Assembly (NCBI GenBank): GCA_947476275.1
Contig: CANJPQ010000024.1
Coordinates: 1 to 62,247 of the forward strand
Reading direction: 5' to 3'
Length of the DNA: 62,247 nt
Source: Fidelibacterota bacterium
Lineage (GTDB): Bacteria; Pseudomonadota; Alphaproteobacteria; Rhodospirillales; Rhodospirillaceae
The translations under genes and the position numbers were made by a program. Below the pieces are notes generated by a model. The model was not told the DNA's origin and did no database searches. It saw nothing but the letters and a program-made list of their open reading frames with translations. Positions 17,285 to 26,145 of this stretch are shown here, one piece after another; position 1 is the stretch's first letter; each line of letters starts with the position of its first letter.

Positions 17285-17757
17285 TTGCGGTGGTTCACTT
17301 CCATATAGATTCCGTTGGGATCGAACATCGACATGGTGCGCAGCATGATCTTGGTCTTGCCATCAAAGCCCGGCACATCCCAATCCGTCGGCGGAGCAAC
17401 GATGGTGGCGCCGGCCTTGACGGCGCGTTCGTAGCAGCCGTCCACATCCTTGCTTTCAAGCACCAGCACCGTTTCGCCCAACTGCACCTTCGTGCGGTTC
17501 TTCTTGATACCGATATCGAACGGCGGATCGAGGTACTGCATCAAGCCAAGCATGCCGATATCCGGATGCTCGACTTTGAGCAGGATCAGATGGCAGGGCG
17601 CATTGTGCGCCGCGGCGGGCGGAAATTTTTCATGAACCGGCACGGCCTTGTTCTCGTACCATTTGGTCCACCCGAACACGTTCATATAGAACGCGGCGGA
17701 CTCCTCGGCATTGGCGACGACAAACGTCGTGCGCCTTAGAATGGCTTCGACCATCAC
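17281..17757 (-). CDS. VOC (glyoxalase/dioxygenase-fold) protein, cytoplasmic
   Basis: The 158-residue protein has two beta-alpha-beta-beta-beta halves of the vicinal oxygen chelate fold: LRRTTFVVANAEESAAFYMNVFGWTKWYEN at the start (in part) and MFDPNGIYMEVNHRK at the end, with a metal-binding pattern that includes H and E positions. No signal peptide is seen, unlike the next two paralogues. Substrate unknown. It is third of four genes in a minus-strand operon of VOC proteins ending in the exported methyltransferase. Confidence 0.75.
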   Translation of the reverse strand: MMVEAILRRTTFVVANAEESAAFYMNVFGWTKWYENKAVPVHEKFPPAAAHNAPCHLILLKVEHPDIGMLGLMQYLDPPFDIGIKKNRTKVQLGETVLVLESKDVDGCYERAVKAGATIVAPPTDWDVPGFDGKTKIMLRTMSMFDPNGIYMEVNHRK

Positions 17758-17766
17758 GGCCCCCCG

Positions 17767-18315
17767 CTATTTCTTGCCCGGCAACATTTCGTTCAGTTCA
17801 AGGCGCGTTCCCACCGGATCGCGGAGAAAGAATTGACGCGACCGCCCGGAGCGCGACAGCGTCGGCGGCTGGATGATGACGACACCCGCCGATTTCGCGC
17901 GCTCATAAATTGCATCGACACCCTTGACCACGTGCACCAGCGTGACGCCGTTCCATGCCGCGACGTTGCCCGCCGGTTGAACGACGTCGGGCAGCTTGGC
18001 GTCCGTGCTCATGACCGCGATGTAAGCGCCGTCGGTTGATTTCACATACGTCAGATCGATGTGCGAGCCGCCGGGAAAGCCGAACGGATTGCCCTCCGGA
18101 TACGGGCCGGCGCCGATCGTCGTGCCTTCTTCCGTGTAGCCCAGCACATCGCGATAGAATGCCACCACCGCCGGGCGATCGCGCACAAGCAGCACGACCC
18201 GCTCAAGCATGGCGGTTGGCGCGGGCTCCGCGGCCATCGCCGTAGCCTGCAGGCCAACGGCGATCCCCACGGCGATCAGAAGCCGCGGGAGCCCCAGCTT
18301 TGCCAAATGCACCAT
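17767..18315 (-). CDS. Exported VOC-family protein
   Basis: The 182-residue protein has a signal-peptide-like N-terminus (LPRLLIAVGIAVGLQATAMA, cleavage after AMA). The mature domain reads LERVVLLVRDRPAVVAFYRDVLGY, then GVTLVHVVKGVDAIYERAKSAG and FFLRDPVGTRLELNEMLPGKK. It is clearly paralogous to the preceding gene product (18319-18831), sharing the FYRDVxGY and FLRDPxxxRLEL segments. Ligand and role are unknown; in the periplasm it is more likely a binding protein or a metal-dependent enzyme of unusual location. Confidence 0.75.
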   Translation of the reverse strand: MVHLAKLGLPRLLIAVGIAVGLQATAMAAEPAPTAMLERVVLLVRDRPAVVAFYRDVLGYTEEGTTIGAGPYPEGNPFGFPGGSHIDLTYVKSTDGAYIAVMSTDAKLPDVVQPAGNVAAWNGVTLVHVVKGVDAIYERAKSAGVVIIQPPTLSRSGRSRQFFLRDPVGTRLELNEMLPGKK

Positions 18316-18318
18316 TCC

Positions 18319-18831
18319 CTACTTCTTCTCCGGCAGGAGTTCGTAGAGTTCGAGCCGTACGTGGTTCGGGTCGCGCAGGAACATCTGAAGCGACTTGCCC
18401 GTTTTGGAGGGTCGCGGCGCCATCAGCACTTCATACCCGCCGGCCTTCGCGCGCGTGTAAATCTCGGCAATGCCCGTGACTTGATGCACAAGCATGATGT
18501 CGCCCGAAGCATTGACGATGCCTTTCGGCCGCGACAGGCCTGAGAATTGCCCTGACTCTACACCCATGATGCTGAGGCCGGCGCCGTCTTTCGACTTCAT
18601 GCCGGTCAACGTGACTTTCGCATCCGTTGGCAAGCCCATCGCCTCGGCAGGTTCGTCGACCGGATTGGTGGTGAGTTCCTCATAGCCCATCACATCGCGG
18701 AAAAATTTCACGGTGGCGGGCCGATCCTTGACGAAAATCGCGGTGCGAAGAAGGGTCGATGACACTTCGGCGGCACTCGCGGGTAAAGCTGCAAGGAGCG
18801 CGGCGGCTACAATCTTTGCGGTGGTTTTCAT
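18319..18831 (-). CDS. Exported VOC-family protein, first gene of the operon
   Basis: The start is ATG 18831, giving the signal peptide MKTTAKIVAAALLAALPASA; an upstream in-frame extension to 18948 runs into the divergent gene and is unlikely. The 170-residue product has the VOC halves LLRTAIFVKDRPATVKFFRDVMGY and FLRDPNHVRLELYELLPEKK in outline. It is a paralogue of the next gene, three bases away, which suggests tandem duplication. The divergent molybdoenzyme gene starts 69 bp away. Confidence 0.75.
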   Translation of the reverse strand: MKTTAKIVAAALLAALPASAAEVSSTLLRTAIFVKDRPATVKFFRDVMGYEELTTNPVDEPAEAMGLPTDAKVTLTGMKSKDGAGLSIMGVESGQFSGLSRPKGIVNASGDIMLVHQVTGIAEIYTRAKAGGYEVLMAPRPSKTGKSLQMFLRDPNHVRLELYELLPEKK

Positions 18832-18900
18832 GGCTGGTCCCCAAGTGAATGCTGACCAGCATTCCACAGTGCGGCCGGAAGCGTCTACACTGGCAACAAC

Positions 18901-21249
18901 ATGAACGATCTCGACGCGAATGTCCGGCTTGTGCCGACCGTAACCCACTGGGGCGCCTATCAGGCGGAGGTGCGCGGCGGGCGCGTGACCGGCATGCGCC
19001 CCTTCCCGGGCGACCCGGATCCTTCACCCATCGGCCAATCCATTCCGGGCGCGCTCGTCGATCCCATGCGGATTCCGCAGCCGATGATTCGCCGGGGTTG
19101 GCTGAAGAGCGGGCCGAAGCGCGGCGGCAACGCCCGCGGCGAAGAACCGTTCGTCGCCGTGCCCTGGGACGAAGCGCTCGATCGGATCGCGGCAGAACTC
19201 ACACGTATCAAAACGACCCACGGCAACAAGGCGATCTTTGCCGGATCCTACGGCTGGGCGAGCGCCGGCCGTTTCCATCACGCACAAAGCCAGATGCGGC
19301 GGTTCTTGAACCTGCTCGGCGGTCACGCGTTTGCGCAGAACACCTATTCCACCGCCGCAGCCGAGGTGATGGTGCCCCATGTCATGGGCGACTTCTGGCA
19401 GCTGATCCTCAAGATGAATACCTGGGAGCAGATCGCGGCGGACGGCGAGCTTGTGGTCGCGTTCGGCGGATTGGCGCTGAAGAACGCTCAGGTCCATGCG
19501 GGCGGCTTCGGCCGGCACATCGCCAGGCAGCGGCAGCAAGACTGCGTCGCCCGGGGCGTAAAGTTCGTTTCCATCAGCGCCATCAAAGACGACGCCGCAG
19601 ACTTCTTGAACGCCGCATGGCTGGCGCCGCGCCCGAATACGGATACGGCGCTGATGCTTGCGCTCGCGCATACGCTGATCGTCGAGAACCTGCACAATGA
19701 AAGCTTCCTGCACACCCATTGCGTCGGGTGGGAGAAGTTCCGGCCCTACATCACAGGCGACAGCGACAGCATCGCAAAAGATGCGGACTGGGCAGCGCAA
19801 ATCACCGGGCTTTCGGCCGACACCATCCGCGATCTCGCGCGCCGCATGGCTAAGCACCGCACGCTGATCACGATCAGCTGGTCGCTCCAGCGCGCCGATC
19901 ATGGCGAGCAGCCCTATTGGATGGCCATCGCCCTGGCCGCAATCCTCGGACAGATCGGCTTGCCCGGCGGCGGAATCGGCTTCGGCTACGGCGGCATCAA
20001 CGGCATCGGTGCGGACGGCTCGCGCATTGCGTTGCCGGCTTTGCCGCAAGGCATCAATGCCGTCAGCGACTTCATTCCGGTCGCCCGCATCACGGAGATG
20101 CTGGAGAACCCCGGCGGTGCGTTCCAGTACAACGGCCGCGATCTCGCGTATCCGGATGCGCGGATGATCTACTGGTGCGGCGGCAATCCGTTCCATCACC
20201 ATCAGGATCTGCCGCGGCTCGCGCGCGCCTGGCAGCAGCCGGAAACCGTAGTCGTGCACGAGCCCTGGTGGAACCCGCTGGCCAAGCATGCGGACATCGT
20301 GTTGCCGGCGGCAACCGCCCTGGAACGCAATGATATCGCGGGCGTGCAGCAGGATACCTTCGCACTCGCCATGCACCAGGCTGTGGAGCCCGTGGGCCAA
20401 GCGCGCACCGACCACGAAATTTTCAAGGCGCTCGCGCAACGGCTCGGAACGGCGGAGAAGTTCACCGAGGGCCGCACGGAAATGGAATGGCTCGAGCATT
20501 TTTATGATCGCTGGCGCGAGCGGGCGGCGAGCATCGATGTCCAGATGCCGGTGTTCGCAGATTTCTGGGCGGCGGGCCATCACGAATTGCCGAATAGGCC
20601 GCTGGGAAAGCCGTTTCTGGCGGAGTTCCGCGACGATCCGGCGGCGCACAAGCTCACGACCCCGTCGGGGAAGATCGAACTCTATTCCGAACGCGTCGCA
20701 GGCTTTGGGTACGACGACTGCCCGGGCCATCCGGTCTGGCACGAACCGGCGGAGTGGCTGGGTGGCGCAGTCGCGGCGCTTTACCCGCTGCACATGATCT
20801 CGAACCAGCCGCGCACACGCCTGCACAGCCAGTACGACAACGGCGCGGTGAGTCAGGCGAGCAAGATCCAGGGGCGCGAGCCGGTCTGGATAAATCCCGA
20901 GGACGCGGCGGCGCGCGGTATTGCCGGCGGCGATGTGGTGCGCTTGTTCAACGATCGCGGCGCCTGCCTTGCCGGCGCGGTGGTGACGGACCAAATGCGC
21001 CCCGGCGTGATCCAACTCGCCACGGGCGCATGGTATGCGCCGATTACCGCGCCGGGCGGTTCGCGCGGCAACAGCTTAACCCTCTGCACCCACGGCAATC
21101 CCAACGTCCTCACGCGAGACGTGGGCACCTCGCGCATTGCGCAGGGGCCATCGGCTCAGACGTGCCTCGTGGAAGCCGAGAAATTCACGGGCCCACTGCC
21201 GGTCAGCGAGGCCATGCGGCCGCCGGACCTCATGTCCAGAGACGCCTGA
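18901..21249 (+). CDS. Molybdopterin-dependent oxidoreductase, BisC/TorZ/DMSO reductase type
   Basis: The 782-residue protein lacks both a Tat signal and the N-terminal 4Fe-4S cysteine cluster, as in cytoplasmic biotin/methionine sulfoxide reductases. Recognisable parts are the substrate loop GSYGWASAGRFHHAQSQ, the likely molybdenum-ligand serine in TYSTAAAEV, WSLQRADHGEQPYWM, LPGGGIGFGYG and the C-terminal cofactor motif NQPRTRLHSQYDNG. The likely reaction is reduction of an S- or N-oxide using bis-MGD. No redox partner or chaperone is next to it. The substrate cannot be read from the sequence. Confidence 0.88.
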   Translation: MNDLDANVRLVPTVTHWGAYQAEVRGGRVTGMRPFPGDPDPSPIGQSIPGALVDPMRIPQPMIRRGWLKSGPKRGGNARGEEPFVAVPWDEALDRIAAELTRIKTTHGNKAIFAGSYGWASAGRFHHAQSQMRRFLNLLGGHAFAQNTYSTAAAEVMVPHVMGDFWQLILKMNTWEQIAADGELVVAFGGLALKNAQVHAGGFGRHIARQRQQDCVARGVKFVSISAIKDDAADFLNAAWLAPRPNTDTALMLALAHTLIVENLHNESFLHTHCVGWEKFRPYITGDSDSIAKDADWAAQITGLSADTIRDLARRMAKHRTLITISWSLQRADHGEQPYWMAIALAAILGQIGLPGGGIGFGYGGINGIGADGSRIALPALPQGINAVSDFIPVARITEMLENPGGAFQYNGRDLAYPDARMIYWCGGNPFHHHQDLPRLARAWQQPETVVVHEPWWNPLAKHADIVLPAATALERNDIAGVQQDTFALAMHQAVEPVGQARTDHEIFKALAQRLGTAEKFTEGRTEMEWLEHFYDRWRERAASIDVQMPVFADFWAAGHHELPNRPLGKPFLAEFRDDPAAHKLTTPSGKIELYSERVAGFGYDDCPGHPVWHEPAEWLGGAVAALYPLHMISNQPRTRLHSQYDNGAVSQASKIQGREPVWINPEDAAARGIAGGDVVRLFNDRGACLAGAVVTDQMRPGVIQLATGAWYAPITAPGGSRGNSLTLCTHGNPNVLTRDVGTSRIAQGPSAQTCLVEAEKFTGPLPVSEAMRPPDLMSRDA

Positions 21250-21253
21250 CCCC

Positions 21254-22294
21254 ATGCATGAAGAACACCTGACCCAATGGCAGCGTAGCCACAGCTATCT
21301 CGGCACCGCGCACGACCGCAACGAAGGCCGCACGCGGCTGGTGCTGGGGCTTACGCTCGTGATGATGGTCGTAGAGATCGCCGCCGGCACGGTGTTCAAA
21401 TCCATGGCGCTGCTGGCGGACGGCTGGCACATGGCGAGCCACGCGGCGGCGCTGGGCATCGCAAGCGCGGCTTATACATATGCGCGCCGCCACGCCGCGA
21501 ATGAGTCTTACAGCTTCGGCACGGGAAAGGTGGGCGATCTCGCGGGTTTCGCCTCGGCGCTGATCCTGGCGTTGATCGCGCTGATGATGGCGTGGGAATC
21601 CGTGCAGCGTTTGCTCGATCCGGTCAGCATCTCCTACGACGAAGCGCTGATCGTGGCGGCGGCCGGCCTTGTCGTGAACCTCGTCAGCGCATTTCTGCTC
21701 GGCGGCGAGCACCATGATCATAGTCATGGGCAGGGGCATGAGCACGATGACGACCACGGCGCCTCCCATGATCACGATCATGGGCATCATCGCGATCACA
21801 ATTTCCGCGCGGTCTACGTGCACGTCGTCGCCGATGCCGTCACCTCGGTGATGGCCATCGTCGCCCTGGCGGCGGGACGGTTCTATCAGGTGGGCTGGCT
21901 CGATCCACTGATGGGGTTGATTGGCGGCGCGGTGATCTTGCAGTGGGCCTGGTCGCTGATGCGCACCACGTCGCACGTTCTCTTGGATGCAGAACCGACG
22001 CCGGGCCTTGCCGCAAAGATCCGCGGCGCGATCGAAACGGATCGCGACAATCGCGTCGCGGACCTTCATGTCTGGCGCTTAGGCCCGGGGCATCTGGCAG
22101 CGATGGTGACCGTGGTGAGCCACCATCCGCAGCCGCCGGCGCATTATAAGGCGCTGCTCGGCGGGATCGCCGAGCTCAGTCACGTGACGGTGGAAGTTGA
22201 AGGCTGCGACGAACATCCGACGGGGCACGCGCCTGAGCATCCGCCCGCGCATCCGGTGGGCCTGGCGGCAAGTCATTCGGATCATGGTCGATGA
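21254..22294 (+). CDS. dmeF: Cation diffusion facilitator, DmeF-type cobalt/nickel exporter
   Basis: The start is ATG 21254, four bases after the molybdoenzyme stop. The 346 residues contain six membrane helices with the metal sites LLADGWHMASHAAAL (HxxxD type) and VHVVADAVTSVMAI, separated by a His/Asp-rich loop (HDHSHGQGHEHDDDHG and following) typical of CDF proteins. The N-terminal HxxxLxxWxHSHxx signature and the FGTGKVGDLAGF strand match DmeF. It exports divalent cations in exchange for protons. A second His-rich tail is at the C-terminus. A DmeR regulator is not adjacent. Confidence 0.85.
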   Translation: MHEEHLTQWQRSHSYLGTAHDRNEGRTRLVLGLTLVMMVVEIAAGTVFKSMALLADGWHMASHAAALGIASAAYTYARRHAANESYSFGTGKVGDLAGFASALILALIALMMAWESVQRLLDPVSISYDEALIVAAAGLVVNLVSAFLLGGEHHDHSHGQGHEHDDDHGASHDHDHGHHRDHNFRAVYVHVVADAVTSVMAIVALAAGRFYQVGWLDPLMGLIGGAVILQWAWSLMRTTSHVLLDAEPTPGLAAKIRGAIETDRDNRVADLHVWRLGPGHLAAMVTVVSHHPQPPAHYKALLGGIAELSHVTVEVEGCDEHPTGHAPEHPPAHPVGLAASHSDHGR

Positions 22295-22505
22295 TCGGGC
22301 CGTCACCGAGATTTCCGCGCGCCTGACGTTCACCGTCCGAGCGAACAAACGTCCATTCTACCTGCGACTTGCGACCGAAAATCGCCAGCACCAGGAGCAC
22401 GATAACGATGATCACCGCGGCGGCGGTGAAGGCGAACGCAAACAGAATCACCGCGCCGATCAGGCCGGCGATAAACAGCACAAGACGGAGATAGACCCCT
22501 AACAT
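22176..22505 (-). CDS. Small membrane protein, unknown function
   Basis: The 109-residue product has a hydrophobic first half with two helices (LVLFIAGLIGAVILFAFAF and AAAVIIVIVLLVLAIFG), then a charged tail with DGPIIDHDPNDLPP. The last 40 residues read through the 3' end of the convergent CDF gene, giving a 119-bp coding overlap; that part may be less conserved. The protein is not recognised. The frame, the membrane segment and the conserved-looking acidic tail support a real gene. Confidence 0.6.
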   Translation of the reverse strand: MLGVYLRLVLFIAGLIGAVILFAFAFTAAAVIIVIVLLVLAIFGRKSQVEWTFVRSDGERQARGNLGDGPIIDHDPNDLPPGPPDARADAQARAPSDVRRSLQLPPSRD

Positions 22506-22546
22506 CGCTCACATATGAGGCGTGGAGCGCCGGCCCGCAAGTCCCC

Positions 22547-24022
22547 TTAGGCGAAACGTGCGACGACTTCCACCGCAGCGCGCTCGCCGGATTCCATGGC
22601 GGATTCCATGCCCACGTCCAGTCGGCGGGTGTGCTCGCCGGCAAAATGCAGGCGGCCGTGAGGCTTGATCATGTCCACGGCGAAGCGGGTCACTTGGCCC
22701 GGGCTGTAGGAGTGGCGACAGCCTTCCACGAACTGGTATTGCGGCCAGGAGTGCACGCCGATCACTTCCATCTTGCCCTTAGTGGACGGACGCAGGCGTT
22801 CGATCTCCCTCATCACGAACTCGCCGCGTTCCTTGGGCGGAAGTTGGTCAATGCGGTCGCCCTTCTTGCCGGTGTTCACCACAGCCAAGCGATCGCGCGA
22901 CCCGTCGTAGCCGAACGGCTGACGCACGATGGTCAGCGCCCCATCGGTCCAGAGCGATGCATCCATGCCGTCCTGCTCCCAGAAAGGCGTGCCCTTGAGG
23001 CGAATGTGGATTTGGCTGTTGTTAGCGTAAGGCATGTGCCGCACGGCTTCGGACTGCGCGCCCTGCAAGGGCGGATCGATCGAGATTCGGTTGAGCGGGC
23101 GGAACGGCACCGCCGAGATCGCGTAGTCGGCGGTATAGCTAGTGCCGTCGAGACAGCGCACCGTGACCTTCTTCTCCGTCATCTCGATGGACGCCACCAC
23201 CTTGCGCAACTTCACGCGATCGCCCAGCGCCTTGGCCATCGTCTCCGGCAGCCGCGACGTGCCGCCGACGACGCGCTGGCTGCGCTGGGCCATGGCCTCG
23301 AACTTGTCCTTGTTGTCCGAGGTAGAACCGTTCGGCGCCGGCTTGTTGGTCCCGAAAATGTCGGCAGAGCGCGCCTCTTCCTGGAGCAGTGTCAACAGCG
23401 ACACGTTCCACAGATCGGGCGCGATCAGGCCCTCGTTCATCAGGCGCATGGCTTCGTCAGAGGCGCCTAGCTTCTTGAACCAGAAGCCCGGCGCAATGTC
23501 GTACTGCGCGGCATTGGCTTCGAGCCAATCGTCCGGCGCTTTGAACGGCATGCCCTTCTTGTAATAGAACCCGGCCAGCGCCGACGGCAGGATCGCGCGC
23601 TCAGGCCCCACGGTTTTGTTCAGCGCCGAGGCCGCCCAATCTTCCTTCTTCACCAGCTTGCCGCCGATCGAGAAGGTGTAAGGCGCATTGATGTTGGAAC
23701 CTTGCGCGAGCTTCACGTTCAACCGCTGGCACACGTCGAGCACGCGGGCATAGTCCGGGCCGATCTGGCTCGCGCCGAATTCAGGATGGCCTTCGACGTG
23801 ATCCGCCGTGAAGGCGCGCCCGCCGACGCGGCTATTGGCTTCCAACACGGTCACGTTCGCGCCCTGGTCCGCGAGGATCAGTGCCGCGTTCAGGCCGGCG
23901 AGGCCGGCGCCGATGATGATCACATTTGTCTTTTCAGCCGCGAAGGTAACGCGCGGGCCCGAGGCCGCGGCAAGCGCGCCAAGAGCGCCGACTTTGAGAA
24001 CGGTACGGCGGGCGGTGGTCAT
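22547..24022 (-). CDS. Tat-exported flavin monoamine oxidase family protein
   Basis: The start is ATG 24022; the in-frame stretch upstream is not coding. The 491 residues start with a twin-arginine signal (RRTVLKVGALGALAAASG). The FAD-binding Rossmann motif NVIIIGAGLAGLNAALILADQG follows in outline, then EANSRVGGRAFT and, near the C-terminus, GRLHFAGEHT, the second FAD contact of amine oxidases. It should fold with FAD in the cytoplasm and act in the periplasm on an amine. Substrate unknown. It is followed (on its own strand) by the small membrane protein gene. Confidence 0.88.
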   Translation of the reverse strand: MTTARRTVLKVGALGALAAASGPRVTFAAEKTNVIIIGAGLAGLNAALILADQGANVTVLEANSRVGGRAFTADHVEGHPEFGASQIGPDYARVLDVCQRLNVKLAQGSNINAPYTFSIGGKLVKKEDWAASALNKTVGPERAILPSALAGFYYKKGMPFKAPDDWLEANAAQYDIAPGFWFKKLGASDEAMRLMNEGLIAPDLWNVSLLTLLQEEARSADIFGTNKPAPNGSTSDNKDKFEAMAQRSQRVVGGTSRLPETMAKALGDRVKLRKVVASIEMTEKKVTVRCLDGTSYTADYAISAVPFRPLNRISIDPPLQGAQSEAVRHMPYANNSQIHIRLKGTPFWEQDGMDASLWTDGALTIVRQPFGYDGSRDRLAVVNTGKKGDRIDQLPPKERGEFVMREIERLRPSTKGKMEVIGVHSWPQYQFVEGCRHSYSPGQVTRFAVDMIKPHGRLHFAGEHTRRLDVGMESAMESGERAAVEVVARFA

Positions 24023-24132
24023 GGGCGTCTCCTGCTGGCGCGAAGACACGACAGTGACGCAGATGACGGGGACTAGGCAACAGGGGGCACAAACTGGCCC
24101 GTGCAGCGGTCCGCCGGGCGGCGATAGAGCGG

Positions 24133-25296
24133 TTAGATCGCCCGCTCGTACATTCGATAGGTTTTGTAGACCTTTCCGCCGATGTCCTCGATCGAGTGGC
24201 AGGTCTGGGTGTTGGTCTCGAGCACCCAGCTCATTTCGCAGATCGGCATTCCCAGCTTCAACTGGGCTTCGCGCACCGCGCCGACCGTGAGCAGGGCGAG
24301 CAGCGAGCCCAACGGCTTGTTCTTGAACTCCGGCAACACGCCCATGAGGATCACGCGCGTACCCGACACAAACGATCGGCGCGTCAGCATCCGCCACCCC
24401 AACTTCGCCCAACCAAACGGGAAGAGCTTTCCTTTCAGATCGCGAGTCATCTGATTGAGGTCCGGCAACGCGACACACATGGCAACCGGTCGTTCGTCGA
24501 TCGTCGCGATGGAGACGAGTTCGGGGATAATGATGAGCTTCATATCCGCCGCCGAATGCTTCGCTTCGGCCTCAGTCACTGGGATTGACCCCCAATTCTC
24601 AGCCCAAGCGGCACGGAATATGTCGTTTATTGCCGCAATGTCTTGATGGTAGCGCGAGGGATCCAGCGCGCGCACGGCAAGTCGCGGGTTGCGTTCAAGA
24701 CCACGCTTCAGCCACTTGATCTGCTTGAACGGCAGCGCCGTGTCCATCGGCGTGAGATAGGCGCGCATGTCCACGACCTTGGTGAATCGCGCTGCTTCGA
24801 CGAGGCGCTGATAGTAAGGCTGTGCGTGGCCCATCATCATGCGCGGTGGGCAGTTGAAGCCGTCGATCAGCAGGCCCGACTCATCGTTGATGTTAAAGCT
24901 AAACGGTCCGAGGCAGCGCTTCATCCCCTTCTCGCGCAGCCAAGTCGCTGCCGCATCAAAGAGCGCGTCCGCCACCGATTGATCGTCAACGCACTCGAAG
25001 AAGCCGAAGAAGCCGGTCGCGTCGTTGTAGAGCTTGAGATGGTTCTGGTCGACTTGCGCGGAGATGCGACCGACGAGTTTGCCCTCGCGCTCCGCTACCC
25101 ACAGCACCGCTTCGCCATGCTGAAACCAAGGATTCTTTCTTGGATTGAGGCGCGGCGCTTCCACGAGCGCCTCAAGCGGCGCAATCCAGTAAGGATCGTG
25201 GCCCTGGGTGATGTGGGGCACGCGCATGAAGTCGGCCATGCTGGCGCCGGCCCCGACGCGCTTAAGGGTCACGGGCTGGGGCGCCATTTGATTCAT
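24133..25296 (-). CDS. bcerS: Bacterial ceramide synthase (GNAT-fold N-acyltransferase)
   Basis: The 387-residue protein carries LWVAEREGKLVGRISAQVDQ, FGFFECVDD, a GPFSFNINDESGLLIDGF segment and MGVLPEFKNKPLGSLL, which together mark the family of Caulobacter CCNA_01212. That protein acylates the sphingoid base. The last part of the sequence (EMSWVLETN) is also family-typical. It is the last gene of the operon lptG-like / hydroxylase / bcerS, with 21-bp gaps between genes, and lies 4 kb from serine palmitoyltransferase. The family assignment is from memory of the sphingolipid literature; genome annotation would call it a hypothetical or GNAT protein. Confidence 0.78.
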   Translation of the reverse strand: MNQMAPQPVTLKRVGAGASMADFMRVPHITQGHDPYWIAPLEALVEAPRLNPRKNPWFQHGEAVLWVAEREGKLVGRISAQVDQNHLKLYNDATGFFGFFECVDDQSVADALFDAAATWLREKGMKRCLGPFSFNINDESGLLIDGFNCPPRMMMGHAQPYYQRLVEAARFTKVVDMRAYLTPMDTALPFKQIKWLKRGLERNPRLAVRALDPSRYHQDIAAINDIFRAAWAENWGSIPVTEAEAKHSAADMKLIIIPELVSIATIDERPVAMCVALPDLNQMTRDLKGKLFPFGWAKLGWRMLTRRSFVSGTRVILMGVLPEFKNKPLGSLLALLTVGAVREAQLKLGMPICEMSWVLETNTQTCHSIEDIGGKVYKTYRMYERAI

Positions 25297-25317
25297 GCTC
25301 TGACTTGGCCGAAGGAA

Positions 25318-26124
25318 CTATTCAGCGGGGGCTTGGTTCGCCATCTGGCGCTTGCGATGCACCGGGTTGGCGATGTGCGGCCAGCCGGGCGTGAGCTTGG
25401 CGACGAAGGGATATACCTTCGCCACCTCTTCGTCGTAACCGAGATTGAACACGGTCGCCGACTTCGGGCGATCCGCTGCGCCGACATAGAACGTGCCCAG
25501 CATCTTGTCCCACCACAGATTGGTGATGCCGTAGTTGCCGTTCTCGTTGTGGAAGTGGTGCGCCATGTGGAACTTCTTCATCTCACGCACCCAGGCCCAC
25601 TTCGGCAGATAGCCGAGATGCTGGATGCAGTGGACGTATTCGTAGACGCAGGTTGTGATCACGCCCGTGCAGAGCGCAGCCACGGCGCCGACGGTTCCGG
25701 CGAGCGCATACCCAATCGGCATGGTCGCGATCATGACCGTCGGCAGCGTCGTATAAAGTGCGCCGAACAGAACCTTCAGATTGTTGGGATCGCTGTGGTG
25801 GTCGTAATGGATGCGCTTCCACGTGCTCGCGGTCAGGCGCGACTTCCACATCCAGCGGCTATGCAGGATGTAGCGGTGCAGCACGTACCACACCACCGGG
25901 TAGATCAGGACAGTGGCGACAATCGCGGCACCCGTACGCACGACGTCGGCCTGCCCTTGCGCCACCGCCCAGATCACGTACCCACCGCTGAGGAGGGCCA
26001 CGGCGATGTAGGCGGCGATGGCGTAGTATTGGAAATAGGCGCGCGTCAGCCCCGCCAAGTTCATGCGGTCGAGGTGATATTCCTTGTCGGACCAAAATCC
26101 GAACTTGAAGGGCGCTTCGCTCAT
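25318..26124 (-). CDS. Membrane fatty acid hydroxylase / sterol desaturase family (His-box) protein
   Basis: The 268-residue membrane protein has four helices and the diiron His boxes HRYILHS, HYDHHSDPNN, HCIQHLG and HMAHHFHNE. These define the fatty acid hydroxylase superfamily, whose members hydroxylate or desaturate lipids using O2. Between an LptG-like permease and ceramide synthase, the likely target is the acyl chain or long-chain base of ceramide. All expected His ligands are present, so it should be active. The regiochemistry cannot be predicted. Confidence 0.85.
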   Translation of the reverse strand: MSEAPFKFGFWSDKEYHLDRMNLAGLTRAYFQYYAIAAYIAVALLSGGYVIWAVAQGQADVVRTGAAIVATVLIYPVVWYVLHRYILHSRWMWKSRLTASTWKRIHYDHHSDPNNLKVLFGALYTTLPTVMIATMPIGYALAGTVGAVAALCTGVITTCVYEYVHCIQHLGYLPKWAWVREMKKFHMAHHFHNENGNYGITNLWWDKMLGTFYVGAADRPKSATVFNLGYDEEVAKVYPFVAKLTPGWPHIANPVHRKRQMANQAPAE

Positions 26125-26145
26125 AAGCCGTTCATATACGCTTCG

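Noticed and set aside
19024-21015. A 663-codon minus-strand frame opposite the molybdoenzyme gene
   Set aside because: Shadow of the real gene; composition is His/Arg/Asp-rich without domains.
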